64,000 nt of DNA from Affinundibacterium baiyunense (GTDB lineage Bacteria; Pseudomonadota; Gammaproteobacteria; Burkholderiales; Burkholderiaceae_D). Below are positions 1-9,444 of this stretch, piece after piece (the stretch's first letter is position 1; the number at the start of each line of letters is the position of its first letter). Both the position numbers and the translations under genes were made by a program. The notes under the pieces were generated by a model. That model did no database searches, was not told where the DNA came from, and saw only the letters and a list, made by a program, of their open reading frames with translations. Where the stretch lies: positions 124,001 through 188,000 of the forward strand of contig NZ_JAGSPM010000003.1 of assembly GCF_018139645.1 (NCBI RefSeq). Reading direction: 5' to 3'.

Positions 1-388
1 GATCAGCATCTAAATTACCAGTGGAATGGTGAAAAATCATGCCGTACATATTAGTCTGATTGCGCATATCTGCGCCCGGACAAGCACTGATCACGACAAT
101 AGGACTGCGTTCAACATAGGCACCAGCAACCGCATTTAAGGCACTAAAGGTACTGACACCATATTGCAGGGAAACCGCAGCAAGACCGCGCGTACGCGCA
201 TAGGCATCAGCTGCATAAGTCGCGTCTAATTCATTGATCGCACCTATCGTGTTAATGCCATCAAAATTTTCTAAAGCTTGGGTGAAATGTTTAACGTAAT
301 CACCAGGAATTTGAAACACATCGGTGACATTCAGCTGCAATAAGCGAGTTAGCAGATAATCCGCTACGGTAAATGGTTGGGAACGCAT
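1..388 (-). CDS. Thiamine-diphosphate 2-oxoacid decarboxylase (pyruvate/indolepyruvate decarboxylase family), N-terminal part
   Basis: Translating the minus strand from the ATG at 388 gives an open frame running off the left edge (129 codons seen). The N-terminal TPP-binding (PYR) domain is recognisable: residues near 25-35 read VFQIPGDYVKHF and those near 53-66 read NELDATYAADAYAR, where the Glu is the conserved cofactor-activating residue of this family. Further on, SACPGADMRNQ and FHHSTGN match the pattern of pyruvate and indole-3-pyruvate decarboxylases rather than acetolactate synthase. Such enzymes non-oxidatively decarboxylate a 2-oxoacid to an aldehyde in the cytoplasm. A good ribosome site (AAGGAAG) precedes the start. 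Substrate (pyruvate, indolepyruvate or phenylpyruvate) cannot be decided from this fragment. The frame is partial because of the window edge, not decay. Confidence 0.8.
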   Translation of the reverse strand, partial: MRSQPFTVADYLLTRLLQLNVTDVFQIPGDYVKHFTQALENFDGINTIGAINELDATYAADAYARTRGLAAVSLQYGVSTFSALNAVAGAYVERSPIVVISACPGADMRNQTNMYGMIFHHSTGNLDAD

Positions 389-804
389 GAGATATCTTCC
401 TTGTCATTAATTAACCGGGCGACCTCAACCTCACAAATTGTGATCAATAACGATCAGCACAAACATGTTGACAATCGCAAGTCCGATAACAGCAAATTAC
501 ATGCCAGTTAATAAATTAACTTTGAAAATATCAAATTTAAATAGCGGAACGTAGCATTGATCTATAGGAGAATACGAATTACGCGGCAAGTGATTCTCGA
601 TCAGCTATTCCAACTATTCAGCGTGTTGCCAATGAATAAAGGCTCATCAATTTGACGTGTTAATGATTCGCTTACACGCTAATGCATACCGATACAGGCT
701 AAAATAAAAAGGCACAGACAGAGTTTCCTCTGTCTGTGCCTTTAAACCTGAACACCCGAGTTTAGTTAAAGTCCCTACTTGAAGACCTTATGACTACGGC
801 TAAC
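389..804. other. Intergenic region between decarboxylase and fbp
   Basis: This gap of about 415 bases holds the promoter side of the decarboxylase gene and, at 711-740, the terminator of fbp. An imperfect inverted repeat (GATC-rich, about 441-456) lies about 55 bases upstream of the decarboxylase start and could be an operator, but I cannot assign it. No further coding region is supported. Confidence 0.5.
711..740 (-). terminator. Rho-independent terminator of fbp
   Basis: A perfect 13-bp stem with a TTTC loop starts with GGCACAGACAGAG and ends with its complement. On the minus strand the stem is followed by a T-rich run (the plus strand has AAAATAAAAA just left of 711). It lies about 65 bases past the fbp stop codon, so it most likely ends the fbp transcript. 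Confidence 0.85.
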
Positions 805-1809
805 TCATCCTTCTAAATGATAACGTGTAATCAAATCCACTTCATTTTTTGAGCCTAAGAACACTGGCACACGTTGATGCAATGCGCTTGGTTGAATATC
901 TAACATACGTTGCTTACCATCGGTTGATGCGCCGCCTGCTTGTTCGACGATCATCGACATTGGATTGGCTTCATACATCAAACGCAGTTTACCAGCCTTA
1001 TCCGGTTCACGCTTATCAGCTGGATACATAAAAATGCCACCGCGATGCAAGATACGATGCACGTCTGCCACCATCGAAGCGATCCAGCGCATATTGTAAT
1101 TTTTATTCAGTGGGCCAGTTTTACCTGCCAGCATTTCGTCCACATAACGTGTGACTGGCGGATACCAGTGACGCACGTTGGACATATTGATTGCAAATTC
1201 TTGCGTATCCACCGGAATTTGAATATTACGTTCAGTCAGTACCCAAGCACCCATTTCACGATCTAAGGTAAAGCAATTGACGCCATTACCAGTCGTGAAA
1301 ATCAACATCGTTTGTGGGCCATAAATTGCGTAACCTGCGGCAACTTGTTGAGACCCTTTTTGCAAGAAATCTTGTTCTGTTGGCGCGCCCATACCCTCTG
1401 GCGCTTTTAAAACCGAGAAGATAGTACCAATCGACACATTCACATCGATATTGCTAGAACCATCAAGTGGATCGAACAAGAGCATGTATTCGCCTTGTGG
1501 ATAGCGGTTCGGAATTGGGTGGATGGTTTCCATTTCTTCCGACGCCATCGCCGCCAAATGACCGCCCCACTCGTTCGCTTCTAACAAAATTTCATTGGAT
1601 AAAATATCGAGTTTCTTTTGCACTTCGCCTTGTACATTCTCTGAATGCGCTGTACCCAAGACTTCGCCCAATGCACCTTTACCAACCGCATGACTAATAG
1701 TTTTGCAAGCACGTGCAACAACCTCGATTAACAGGCGCAATTCTGCGGGGATATTATTATTGAGCCTTTGCTCTTCGACCAAAAAACGGGTCAGACTAAT
1801 GCGTTTCAT
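805..1809 (-). CDS. fbp: Fructose-1,6-bisphosphatase class I
   Basis: 334 residues, the usual length for class I FBPases. The enzyme hydrolyses fructose-1,6-bisphosphate to fructose-6-phosphate and phosphate, the committed step of gluconeogenesis, in the cytoplasm. The metal-binding signature DPLDGSSN is at residues 113-120, with the upstream acidic metal ligands in ASEEME (89-94). The C-terminal part carries the substrate-binding segment GGIFMYPAD and the conserved [16 protein letters not shown] start [10 protein letters not shown]. The gene lies 48 bases downstream of pepN on the same strand and could be read through from it. It is followed by a strong terminator at 711-740. No sign of damage. 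Confidence 0.97.
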   Translation of the reverse strand: MKRISLTRFLVEEQRLNNNIPAELRLLIEVVARACKTISHAVGKGALGEVLGTAHSENVQGEVQKKLDILSNEILLEANEWGGHLAAMASEEMETIHPIPNRYPQGEYMLLFDPLDGSSNIDVNVSIGTIFSVLKAPEGMGAPTEQDFLQKGSQQVAAGYAIYGPQTMLIFTTGNGVNCFTLDREMGAWVLTERNIQIPVDTQEFAINMSNVRHWYPPVTRYVDEMLAGKTGPLNKNYNMRWIASMVADVHRILHRGGIFMYPADKREPDKAGKLRLMYEANPMSMIVEQAGGASTDGKQRMLDIQPSALHQRVPVFLGSKNEVDLITRYHLEG

Positions 1810-1857
1810 ATTGTTCCTTCTTTAAAATAAATCTGGTGATTGTTCTGTTGGCGATCC

Positions 1858-4527
1858 TTACGCCGCCAAAGCCTTCGTTACCACTTCTAATACATCCTTA
1901 GATAGTTTCTTCGTCGCTGCTACTTTTTGCAAAGCCGCTTTCATTAATGCTTGATTAGCTTTGGGATACTTGGTCCATCTATCCATGCTACGAGACAAGC
2001 GCGCTGCGACTTGCGGATTGAGTTTATTCAAGGCAATCACGCACTCAGACCATAAAGCATAACCACTACCGTCAGCCGCGTGGAAGCGTGCTGGATTGGC
2101 GTTACAGAAGGCGAAAATCAAACTCCGTGCACGATTCGGATTACTCATGCTAAACGCCTTGTGCTGCATCAAAGCGCGTACTTGCTCCACATCCGTTGTC
2201 GGCGCCGTCGCTTGCAGTGTGAACCATTTGTCGATCACCAAAGCTTCGCTTTCAAACTCTTTGTAGAAGTGTGCTAACACTTGTTTGCGTGTCTTGCTAT
2301 GCGCTTTATCCAAAGCTGAAGAACAATGCAACATCGCGCTCAAAGCCGCGATACGGTCAGTCATGTTTTCTGCTTCTTGATACTGGGTATGCGCTAAAGC
2401 ATAGGTGGCTGCGTCTGGCCACTCGACTAAATACGCTAAAGCGCAATTTTTCAATGCACGCTTGCCCGCAGATTGTGCATCAGGGCTGTATTTGCCTGGC
2501 GTCAAATTGTCTTGATAGGCTTGCAGCAAATCTGCCTTCAAATGCTGCGCCAGAGTCGTGCGCACAAATTGACGTGCAGTATGGATACTATGCGGATCAG
2601 CGATTGCCATTTCCTCCGCAATCATCACTTCAGACGGTAAGGTCAGCACCAATTCACGGAAGGCAGGATCGAGATGTTGATCGTTTAAAGTCTTACGCAA
2701 TGCTTGTATGAACAAATCATCTAAGCTCAATGCTTCACCCTTTTGTACCGCACTTACCAAGTTTAACGAACGGCGCATCGCCAATCGTTGTCCAGCTTCC
2801 CAACGACAGAACGGATCGCTATCGTGTGCTAACAAATGCGCTAATTGCTCGTCGCTATAATCGTATTCCAAAATCACTGGTGCAGAAAAATTACGCAAGA
2901 TTGATGGCGTGACTTCACGATCAATATTGATGAACACAAAGCTTTGCTGCGCTTCTTTTAATTCCAAAATCTTGGTCGTAGCAATCGCAGATTCACCTTG
3001 CAATTGCAGAGGAATATCGTTTCCTTCTGCATCAATCAAACCGACGGCGACAGGAATATGGAAAGGTAATTTCTTTGCTTGCCCAGCAGTCTTAGGACAC
3101 GATTGACTCAAGTTCAAGGTATACGTTTTTGCATTGGCGTCGTAGCTAGCATGCGCCTTCACATGTGGGGTACCGGCTTGGCTGTACCAACGTTCAAACT
3201 GCTTGAGATCGCGGCCATTCGCATCCGCCATCGCCGTACGGAAATCATCGCAAGTCACCGCATGTCCGTCATGACGCTGAAAGTATAAATCCATCCCTTT
3301 GCGGAAGCCTTCGTGGCCCAGCAAGGTGTAATACATGCGCACTACTTCGGAACCTTTTTCATACACAGTCACGGTGTAGAAATTATTGATCTCGACGAAC
3401 GAGTCAGGACGCACAGGATGCGCCATCGGACCTGCATCTTCAGGGAATTGCAATTGGCGTAGCACGCGTACATCTTCGATGCGTTTGACCGCGCGCCCAG
3501 TCTCGTTGCCAACCAGATCACCAGAAAATTCTTGATCGCGGAAGACGGTCAATCCTTCTTTCAAAGACAATTGAAACCAGTCGCGACACGTGACGCGATT
3601 TCCCGTCCAGTTGTGAAAATATTCGTGACCAACTACCGATTCAATCCCTGCATAATCGGTATCGGTCGCCACGCGAGAATTCGCTAGCACGTACTTGGTA
3701 TTAAAAATATTCAAGCCCTTGTTTTCCATCGCGCCCATATTGAAATCGCTGGTGGCGACGATCATGAAACGATCAAGATCCAACTCTAAACCAAAACGCT
3801 CTTCATCCCAGCGTATGCTGTTTTTCAATGAATCCATCGCGTGTTGGGTTTTATCGAGATTGCCCTCTTCTACCCACACTTGCAGCAAAACTTGACGGCC
3901 GGATTTGAGCTTATATTTTTCTTCTTGGCACACCAACTTACCAGCGACTAAGGCAAATAAATAAGACGGCTTTTTGAATGGGTCTTCCCACTTCGCATAA
4001 TGTCGACCATCATCAAGATCACCTTGCTCTATCAAATTCCCGTTAGAAAGAAGCACTGGGTACAATTTTTTATCACCGCGTAACATAACGGTGTAACTCG
4101 CCATCACATCAGGGCGATCAGGGAAATACGTGATCTTGCGGAAACCTTCCGCCTCACATTGGGTAAAGAAATTACCATTAGAAACGTATAAACCCGACAT
4201 CGTAGTGTTTTTGTCGGCGGCAATCGCCGTTTCAATTTCCAACGTCACCTGATCAGGTGCATTGCTGATCACTAGACGTTCTTTATTCAAGCTGTAAGCG
4301 GACTTTTTCAGATTGACACCATTCATGCGCAATTGCAGCAGCTTGATATCTTCACCAAACAAGACCAAATCTTTTTCCGCGCTATCATGATTGCGCCGCA
4401 TCGTGATACGGGTAGCAACATGGGTACGTTGCGGGTGTAAGTCGAACCCCATCTCTACGGTATCGACCCAAAATCCGGGAGCAACGTAGTCTTTACGATA
4501 AATCGTGACGGGAGTAGCAATATTCAT
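1858..4527 (-). CDS. pepN: Aminopeptidase N (M1 family)
   Basis: A gluzincin aminopeptidase that removes N-terminal residues from peptides in the cytoplasm. The exopeptidase motif GAMEN falls near residues 262-266, and the zinc site HEYFH near 299-303 with its distal Glu in LKEGLTVFRDQEF. These positions nearly match E. coli PepN, which supports the start chosen here (MNIATPVT, preceded by AGCAGGAC). An in-frame ATG seven codons upstream (MRKPEQD) and a longer extension are possible but add residues the family does not need. The protein is about 889 residues, and the C-terminal helical DUF3458-type domains are intact up to the alanine-rich end. fbp follows on the same strand. Confidence 0.96.
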   Translation of the reverse strand: MNIATPVTIYRKDYVAPGFWVDTVEMGFDLHPQRTHVATRITMRRNHDSAEKDLVLFGEDIKLLQLRMNGVNLKKSAYSLNKERLVISNAPDQVTLEIETAIAADKNTTMSGLYVSNGNFFTQCEAEGFRKITYFPDRPDVMASYTVMLRGDKKLYPVLLSNGNLIEQGDLDDGRHYAKWEDPFKKPSYLFALVAGKLVCQEEKYKLKSGRQVLLQVWVEEGNLDKTQHAMDSLKNSIRWDEERFGLELDLDRFMIVATSDFNMGAMENKGLNIFNTKYVLANSRVATDTDYAGIESVVGHEYFHNWTGNRVTCRDWFQLSLKEGLTVFRDQEFSGDLVGNETGRAVKRIEDVRVLRQLQFPEDAGPMAHPVRPDSFVEINNFYTVTVYEKGSEVVRMYYTLLGHEGFRKGMDLYFQRHDGHAVTCDDFRTAMADANGRDLKQFERWYSQAGTPHVKAHASYDANAKTYTLNLSQSCPKTAGQAKKLPFHIPVAVGLIDAEGNDIPLQLQGESAIATTKILELKEAQQSFVFINIDREVTPSILRNFSAPVILEYDYSDEQLAHLLAHDSDPFCRWEAGQRLAMRRSLNLVSAVQKGEALSLDDLFIQALRKTLNDQHLDPAFRELVLTLPSEVMIAEEMAIADPHSIHTARQFVRTTLAQHLKADLLQAYQDNLTPGKYSPDAQSAGKRALKNCALAYLVEWPDAATYALAHTQYQEAENMTDRIAALSAMLHCSSALDKAHSKTRKQVLAHFYKEFESEALVIDKWFTLQATAPTTDVEQVRALMQHKAFSMSNPNRARSLIFAFCNANPARFHAADGSGYALWSECVIALNKLNPQVAARLSRSMDRWTKYPKANQALMKAALQKVAATKKLSKDVLEVVTKALAA

Positions 4528-4786
4528 GTCCTGCTCTGGTTTTCGCATAAATTTCACCCAAATGAATAAAAACAACTGTCGAAAGTGGTGTTATTCGGCA
4601 GAAAAAATTGGAAGCGCATATTTTACCAAGCACAGACACTGGAAGGCTGCAAATCTCAACAATTGCAGTGAGATAATCGTCACAAGGTAATCAAAGCAAG
4701 CTGAGATGGGGGGGAAATCAAGAAATTAGATAAAAATCCACCACAAGCAGAAAAATATTGTTACCAAACTCGGATCGTTCACGTTT

Positions 4787-4819
4787 ATTCCTTATTCATT
4801 CCTTACTCATTCCTTATTC
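4787..4819. repeat. Three tandem copies of an 11-bp unit
   Basis: ATTCCTTATTC, ATTCCTTACTC and ATTCCTTATTC follow each other without spacer in the divergent region between pepN and the lipoprotein gene. The period is close to one helical turn. It could be a regulator array or simple slippage; nothing else identifies it. Confidence 0.6.
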
Positions 4820-5013
4820 GATACTAATGGAGTTCGAAGTGAGATTTTTTAAAGTGGTATGCAAACCGTTTCAAGCACATCGAGAATTTCGACGTTGATC
4901 TATGACAGCGACTTTCGTGACTTTGTGGATCATGTTAGAGTCACAACAATCGATGCAATTCACTTGGTTCTATGTAGTTCTAGTATCATCGAGCAATACC
5001 GGAGGCAAACATC

Positions 5014-5724
5014 ATGAAAAAATTTACAGCTAGCTTACTCATATTCAGTGCTTTTTTACTTACAGGATGCGCGAGCACTTTCACCAGCAATATCAAGACG
5101 GTTAATCAACTACCGGAGGTATTACCGCAAAAATCCTACACCTTTGTTGAACATGCCGAACAAGCTAAAGAACCAGAATATTTACATGCGACCGAAGACC
5201 TTAAAGCACGTTTGCAAGAATTAGGTTTTAGCGAGGCTGCAGCTGAAAACGCAGCGCTAAAAGTTGGCTTACAACTGATCTCGATTCCCGGCAATGTTCA
5301 CGTCTCTTCACTATACGGGCCAGTCAGTTACATCGTTACCCCATCTGGTCTGGTGATTCCTATGGGAGGCTTTAATTCCTTCCCTATGTATTCTGGCTTT
5401 TTGCGCTACCCCTACTACCCTATGCGAGTACGCTCCGTGTTCTATCCACGTTATATCCGACCAATTTATTCACCTTGGGCATTTGGTCGTTTAAATGATC
5501 CATTTTATGGAGCTCAGTTAGAGGCTCGCCAATACTTTGATCATGGCATTGAAATCAGTATTAATGATGCAAAAACAGGAAAATTATTGTATTCAGTCAC
5601 CGCAAAAACAACTCAGGCTGATGAGAATATTGATCCTTATATCGCCTTACTAGTAGAAAGCGCTTTGCGTGAATTTCCAAACAAGACCGGTGAAAGCAAA
5701 GTAGAAATCGAGTTAGAAAAATAA
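5014..5724 (+). CDS. DUF4136-like outer-membrane lipoprotein
   Basis: 236 residues. The first 20 are a lipoprotein signal with lipobox LTGC, so the mature protein starts at Cys19 and is lipidated. The next residues are not Asp, which favours outer-membrane sorting. The body resembles DUF4136 proteins: an N-terminal segment of the type KSYTFVEHAEQ, a central Pro/Tyr/Gly-rich stretch (about 95-165, many YP, FY and RY pairs), and a C-terminal segment GIEISINDAKTGKLLYSVTAK typical of the family. Function is unknown. Ribosome site ACCGGAGG lies upstream of the ATG. It is monocistronic, ending in a terminator at 5761. The family call is from memory of pattern and is moderate. Confidence 0.75.
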   Translation: MKKFTASLLIFSAFLLTGCASTFTSNIKTVNQLPEVLPQKSYTFVEHAEQAKEPEYLHATEDLKARLQELGFSEAAAENAALKVGLQLISIPGNVHVSSLYGPVSYIVTPSGLVIPMGGFNSFPMYSGFLRYPYYPMRVRSVFYPRYIRPIYSPWAFGRLNDPFYGAQLEARQYFDHGIEISINDAKTGKLLYSVTAKTTQADENIDPYIALLVESALREFPNKTGESKVEIELEK

Positions 5725-5760
5725 GCTTGTTTCATAAAAATCTATTAGCACCATCAAAAA

Positions 5761-5796
5761 ATGCCCCGATACAACAAAGCATCGGGGCATTTTTAT
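5761..5796 (+). terminator. Bidirectional terminator between lipoprotein and DUF1631 genes
   Basis: ATGCCCCGAT and its exact complement ATCGGGGCAT flank a 10-base loop. T-rich sequence follows on the plus strand and an A-run precedes it, so it can serve the plus-strand lipoprotein gene and also the minus-strand DUF1631 gene that ends at 5869. Confidence 0.85.
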
Positions 5797-5868
5797 TGGG
5801 GGTATTTTTATAGGCGGTATTTTTTGCCTAACTTGCTGGTCCACAAAAGCAAAAAGTCAGCTTATTTT

Positions 5869-8106
5869 TTACACTGCTAAATCTCGCAAGGCATGGCTGA
5901 GAGCACGATCTACCAAAGAATTGGCCAAAATAGTGCTGACTGTTCCGGCTCGATATTTGGCTTCCAAATCCGTGTTTGTAATAGAAAATGCCTGATCTCC
6001 TTGGCGATTTGCAAAAATAAAGCTACCGCGTTTCGGGCTAATCCACGCTAACTTATAGCGGGTCACTTGTTCTGCATCTTCGCTAAAAGCCAGCCACATT
6101 CCTCGCTCTAAAGCAGCGACCTCTTTACTTGCCTCGTCTTCTTCTTGGACATTTTTGTCATGCACAAATCGCTCTAATCGACGGTTACTAGCACGCTGTG
6201 CGATATTGACGGCGATTTCCAATTGACGACGAGGCGACAATTCCAACGGAGCTCGGGCCATCGCCGCATGACGTTCAGCTAGCTTGGAGAAAAATAAAAC
6301 ACGGTCTGGTTCATCCCACCGAATCGCATTCAACCACGCATTGAGTAAAGTCAGCATTGCAGGTAACTTTGCAATCAACTCTTTACGCTCTTCTGGGCTA
6401 TTCTTGGGTTTAAGACTCCAGATCAAATCATCCATCGTCTTTAAGGCATTTTCCAACGCATGCGGTTTTTCTTCTTTAACGCTATGCGCAATAGTCAAAA
6501 TGCGTATCCACTGCTCTTCTAAGAACACTTCTAAGAAACCCGCTACCTCGCCAGTTTCGACCCGGATTGCCACATCATGTTCGGCAAATTCCCTTGCGAT
6601 TCGCATCTTTTCTGCACTTAATGCGGTTTGTACGGGTTGGCTAATCGCCATCTGCGCTTTCGATTCTTCTTCCTTCAAATACGATTCTAAATCTGAGACG
6701 ACATCGGAAAACAAATCGATATGCTCATCAAACTCGGATTGCACGCGCTCTATTACATCGCCAATCACGCCTAGTAATGGGTCTGGATTGCTAGACTCTT
6801 GATCTAACAAAATACCAGAGCTACCGAGCATATCGAGTAAGGTGCGCGCTGGATGTGATTCTCTAAAAAAGAAATCACGATCAAATAAAACGACTCGCAC
6901 AATCGGAATTTGTAATTGCGCAATCATGTTTTTCATATCGCTGCCCAAGCTTGGATCAGCAAAAATATAATCAAACATTCGAGCAAGTAATTCAATTGTG
7001 TTCCGCTCGAGCAAACTGAGTTTTTGTGCTGACGGCGAATGCAACACTTTGTGCAAACGCGATCTTAACTGCGTCGTATTACTCTCAGTTTCTGCATAGC
7101 GGATTTGCATCTCACGCAAATCTTCAAAAAACTGTTGGTCGATACTCGCTTTGTCAGCATGATCTTCTTCCGCATCATGATCTAGTTGATTGGTCAAGGT
7201 GTCGCTAACCATCGCTAGGCTACTCAAGCCGTGATCAGGATCGGTGTACGGTAACTCAATTTGTCCGGAAAATACGCGCTTCAATTTATCTTGAAGATAC
7301 GGATCCATATTGAACGATTTTTGCACAGGCAAATAAACTGAATTCCCGGTTGAAGCATCCGCCAAATCGTCACCATCTGGACGAATACCACGCGCCATTA
7401 AGGCTTGGTTGATTTCATCTAATATAGGATGCAATTGCAAAAACACCGCTGGCTGCAATAATCGCAAAATTAATAAATGCGAAGCGGGATTGGGATCTAA
7501 TTCCATCCACGCCTGATGCACCGCTTTTACAAAGATTTCAGGCCGAAAAGGATTTTGCGAAACATCAATTGGCATGCGGTTTAATATGCGTCCTATCAAA
7601 GTGTTAAGCATCACTAAAGGTTCCGCATTCAACACTTCTAGCGCATGACTCGCATTGCGTAGCAAAATCTTGCCTTCCATTTCCTCATAGGTTTGCGCCG
7701 TGTTGTCTAAATACTGCTGATCTTTCTTGACGCGTTTTCTTGTATTAAAAACACTTACCTCGCGACTTAAAGCAGCATTAATCTGGCTCGCGACCAGACG
7801 ATAAAAGTTTGTACTATTTCGCTTTATGAGTTGATGGGCATCTAGACTAATACGCGCCTCTTCTGGTCGCACTGCTTGATCAGAAAGTTTAAATAATTGT
7901 TCTGCCAAACGATTGGACAGTGCCTCTAGCTGAGAGGAGACCAAATTCGTAGCCAACGGCACCATACTTTGTAAAATCAATAAACGCGAAGCACTCGAAG
8001 ACTCCAAGACTTTATTTTCACGCAAGTGCCCAGTCGCGGGCTTGCCTACGCTGGTAGCATCTTTCGCTGCATTTGCAACAGTTGGAGAAATTGGCGTGGA
8101 ATCCAT
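5869..8106 (-). CDS. DUF1631 family protein
   Basis: 745 residues, cytoplasmic (no signal or membrane segment). It is largely alpha-helical and acidic, with a C-terminal block reading YKLAWISPKRGSFIFANRQG, followed by a segment ending LVDRALSHAL. That tail is the hallmark of DUF1631, a betaproteobacterial and gammaproteobacterial family of unknown function that is sometimes misnamed thymidine phosphorylase. The tail resembles a small PilZ-like beta fold, so a nucleotide-second-messenger link is possible but only a guess. Acidic and glutamine-rich segments occupy the middle. A small membrane-protein gene lies just upstream on the same strand. Confidence 0.8.
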   Translation of the reverse strand: MDSTPISPTVANAAKDATSVGKPATGHLRENKVLESSSASRLLILQSMVPLATNLVSSQLEALSNRLAEQLFKLSDQAVRPEEARISLDAHQLIKRNSTNFYRLVASQINAALSREVSVFNTRKRVKKDQQYLDNTAQTYEEMEGKILLRNASHALEVLNAEPLVMLNTLIGRILNRMPIDVSQNPFRPEIFVKAVHQAWMELDPNPASHLLILRLLQPAVFLQLHPILDEINQALMARGIRPDGDDLADASTGNSVYLPVQKSFNMDPYLQDKLKRVFSGQIELPYTDPDHGLSSLAMVSDTLTNQLDHDAEEDHADKASIDQQFFEDLREMQIRYAETESNTTQLRSRLHKVLHSPSAQKLSLLERNTIELLARMFDYIFADPSLGSDMKNMIAQLQIPIVRVVLFDRDFFFRESHPARTLLDMLGSSGILLDQESSNPDPLLGVIGDVIERVQSEFDEHIDLFSDVVSDLESYLKEEESKAQMAISQPVQTALSAEKMRIAREFAEHDVAIRVETGEVAGFLEVFLEEQWIRILTIAHSVKEEKPHALENALKTMDDLIWSLKPKNSPEERKELIAKLPAMLTLLNAWLNAIRWDEPDRVLFFSKLAERHAAMARAPLELSPRRQLEIAVNIAQRASNRRLERFVHDKNVQEEDEASKEVAALERGMWLAFSEDAEQVTRYKLAWISPKRGSFIFANRQGDQAFSITNTDLEAKYRAGTVSTILANSLVDRALSHALRDLAV

Positions 8107-8151
8107 AGCTTACTCAGAATAATGATTCAAATCGGCAACAACCATTTTGCA

Positions 8152-8301
8152 CTAAGGCGTATGATAAGCCTCGGTCGCGAATGTGATTAGCACAATCAAT
8201 GCAACTGCAGCTAACAAAATAAGAAGAAGTCGCCCGAACTTGGGGCTGCCATCATCCTCAGTAGAATGCTCTTTGGTTTCTGGGGAATTCTCTGATGCCA
8301 T
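8152..8301 (-). CDS. Small single-pass membrane protein
   Basis: 49 residues from the ATG at 8301 (MASENSPETK). An acidic, polar first half ends in PKFGR and is followed by one hydrophobic helix (about residues 24-42, LLLILLAAVALIVLITF) and a short tail, so an N-in/C-out topology is likely. The frame extends upstream to a TTG at 8340, but that adds an unlikely leader. The ribosome site is weak (GGGAAAG, rather far). It lies 45 bases before the DUF1631 gene on the same strand and could be cotranscribed. I do not recognise a family. It may be a genuine small protein; coding is supported mainly by its hydrophobic helix and intact frame. Confidence 0.5.
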   Translation of the reverse strand: MASENSPETKEHSTEDDGSPKFGRLLLILLAAVALIVLITFATEAYHTP

Positions 8302-8438
8302 AAAGATTTGTTGCTTTCCCAAATTAAAATTTAAGGACAAACGGAATGCTTGAGTATAAGTTGTTTTCCATTAATTCGACTAGTCGTTCTCAAGCCGAGG
8401 AAAAGAAAAATAAGCATTCTCTAAGATTGAACGAGAAA

Positions 8439-8462
8439 AATTATTCTTTTAATTATTCTTTT
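8439..8462. repeat. 12-bp tandem duplication
   Basis: AATTATTCTTTT occurs twice in a row just past the stop codon of the EamA transporter gene. It is probably slippage in AT-rich DNA, although the T-rich strand has no hairpin to make it a terminator. Confidence 0.5.
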
Positions 8463-8477
8463 ATAGCACCAAGCGCA

Positions 8478-9374
8478 TTATTTACGACTCAACAAATACA
8501 TCCCGACAATAACTAAACTGGAACCAATTAACTGCCAAACGGTAATCGCTTCATTCAAAAAAATATAAGCGAATATCAAGGTTGATACGGGACCTATCAT
8601 GCCAGCCTGAGACGCCTTTGGAGCACCTATCTTCTGAATGGCAAACATCGTTAGAAATACCGGAAACACAGTACAGGCGATCGCATTTACAACAGATAAA
8701 GAAACCACTTGCCAAGACTGAATCAAATGATCGATCGGTTTCAATAACAAAAACTGCAAAATACATGCCACACTCGAGACGCACATAGCGTATGAAACCA
8801 AACGTAATGAACCAATTCTTGCAACCATTTCGCCAGACTGAATCAAATACGCGGCATACGCCAACGCAGATCCCAACACCAAACCCGCGCCAAGGATAAC
8901 CTGATTCCCATTAAAAGAAAGATCATGCATGAAAACCAGTACGATCCCGAGATAGGCTATCCCAAGTGAGAGGTATTCAATTGGACGAATTGAGCGTTTG
9001 AACCACCACACATGGATCAGCAATACAAAGGAAGGCGTTAAAAACAAGATCAAACGCTCAAGGCCAGCCGAAATATATTGAAGTCCTAAAAAGTCTAAAA
9101 AACTCGACAAATAATAACCAACGAATCCTAAACCTACTAAGCGCCAACGATCTGTCGAGGCGAGTGGCGCTTGTTGACGGCTTTGCCACCACGCGATTGC
9201 GCCAAAGACTGGCAAAGAAAAAAGCATGCGGAAGGCGATTACCGTGACCGCATCAAGCTGATATTGATACAACAGCTTAGCGACTATCGCTTTTGCTGAA
9301 AACAAAATTGCCCCAGCAATTGCCAAACTAAGACCTATCAGTTGCTTACGACGATCAAATTGTGTGGACTGCAA
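8478..9374 (-). CDS. EamA/DMT-superfamily transporter
   Basis: 298 residues with about ten hydrophobic helices arranged as two EamA repeats (roughly 12-145 and 155-296). The second ends in the typical hairpin FAYIFLNEAITVWQLIGSSLVIVGMYLL. DMT proteins export or exchange small metabolites across the inner membrane; the substrate cannot be read from sequence. The start is TTG at 9374: no in-frame ATG occurs before residue 49, and a good ribosome site (GGGGAG, 6-7 bases upstream) supports it. The gene lies 70 bases downstream of the RstB-like kinase on the same strand and may be transcribed with it. Confidence 0.88.
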   Translation of the reverse strand: MQSTQFDRRKQLIGLSLAIAGAILFSAKAIVAKLLYQYQLDAVTVIAFRMLFSLPVFGAIAWWQSRQQAPLASTDRWRLVGLGFVGYYLSSFLDFLGLQYISAGLERLILFLTPSFVLLIHVWWFKRSIRPIEYLSLGIAYLGIVLVFMHDLSFNGNQVILGAGLVLGSALAYAAYLIQSGEMVARIGSLRLVSYAMCVSSVACILQFLLLKPIDHLIQSWQVVSLSVVNAIACTVFPVFLTMFAIQKIGAPKASQAGMIGPVSTLIFAYIFLNEAITVWQLIGSSLVIVGMYLLSRK

Positions 9375-9444
9375 GAATTACTCCCCATAGTAGAAAATCG
9401 TAGATCACGCCCAGCAAGACTATTCGTCACTGTTAGAGACAAAA

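Noticed and set aside
2271-2711. 146-residue plus-strand frame opposite pepN
   Set aside because: Antisense shadow of pepN; no ribosome site or recognisable domain.
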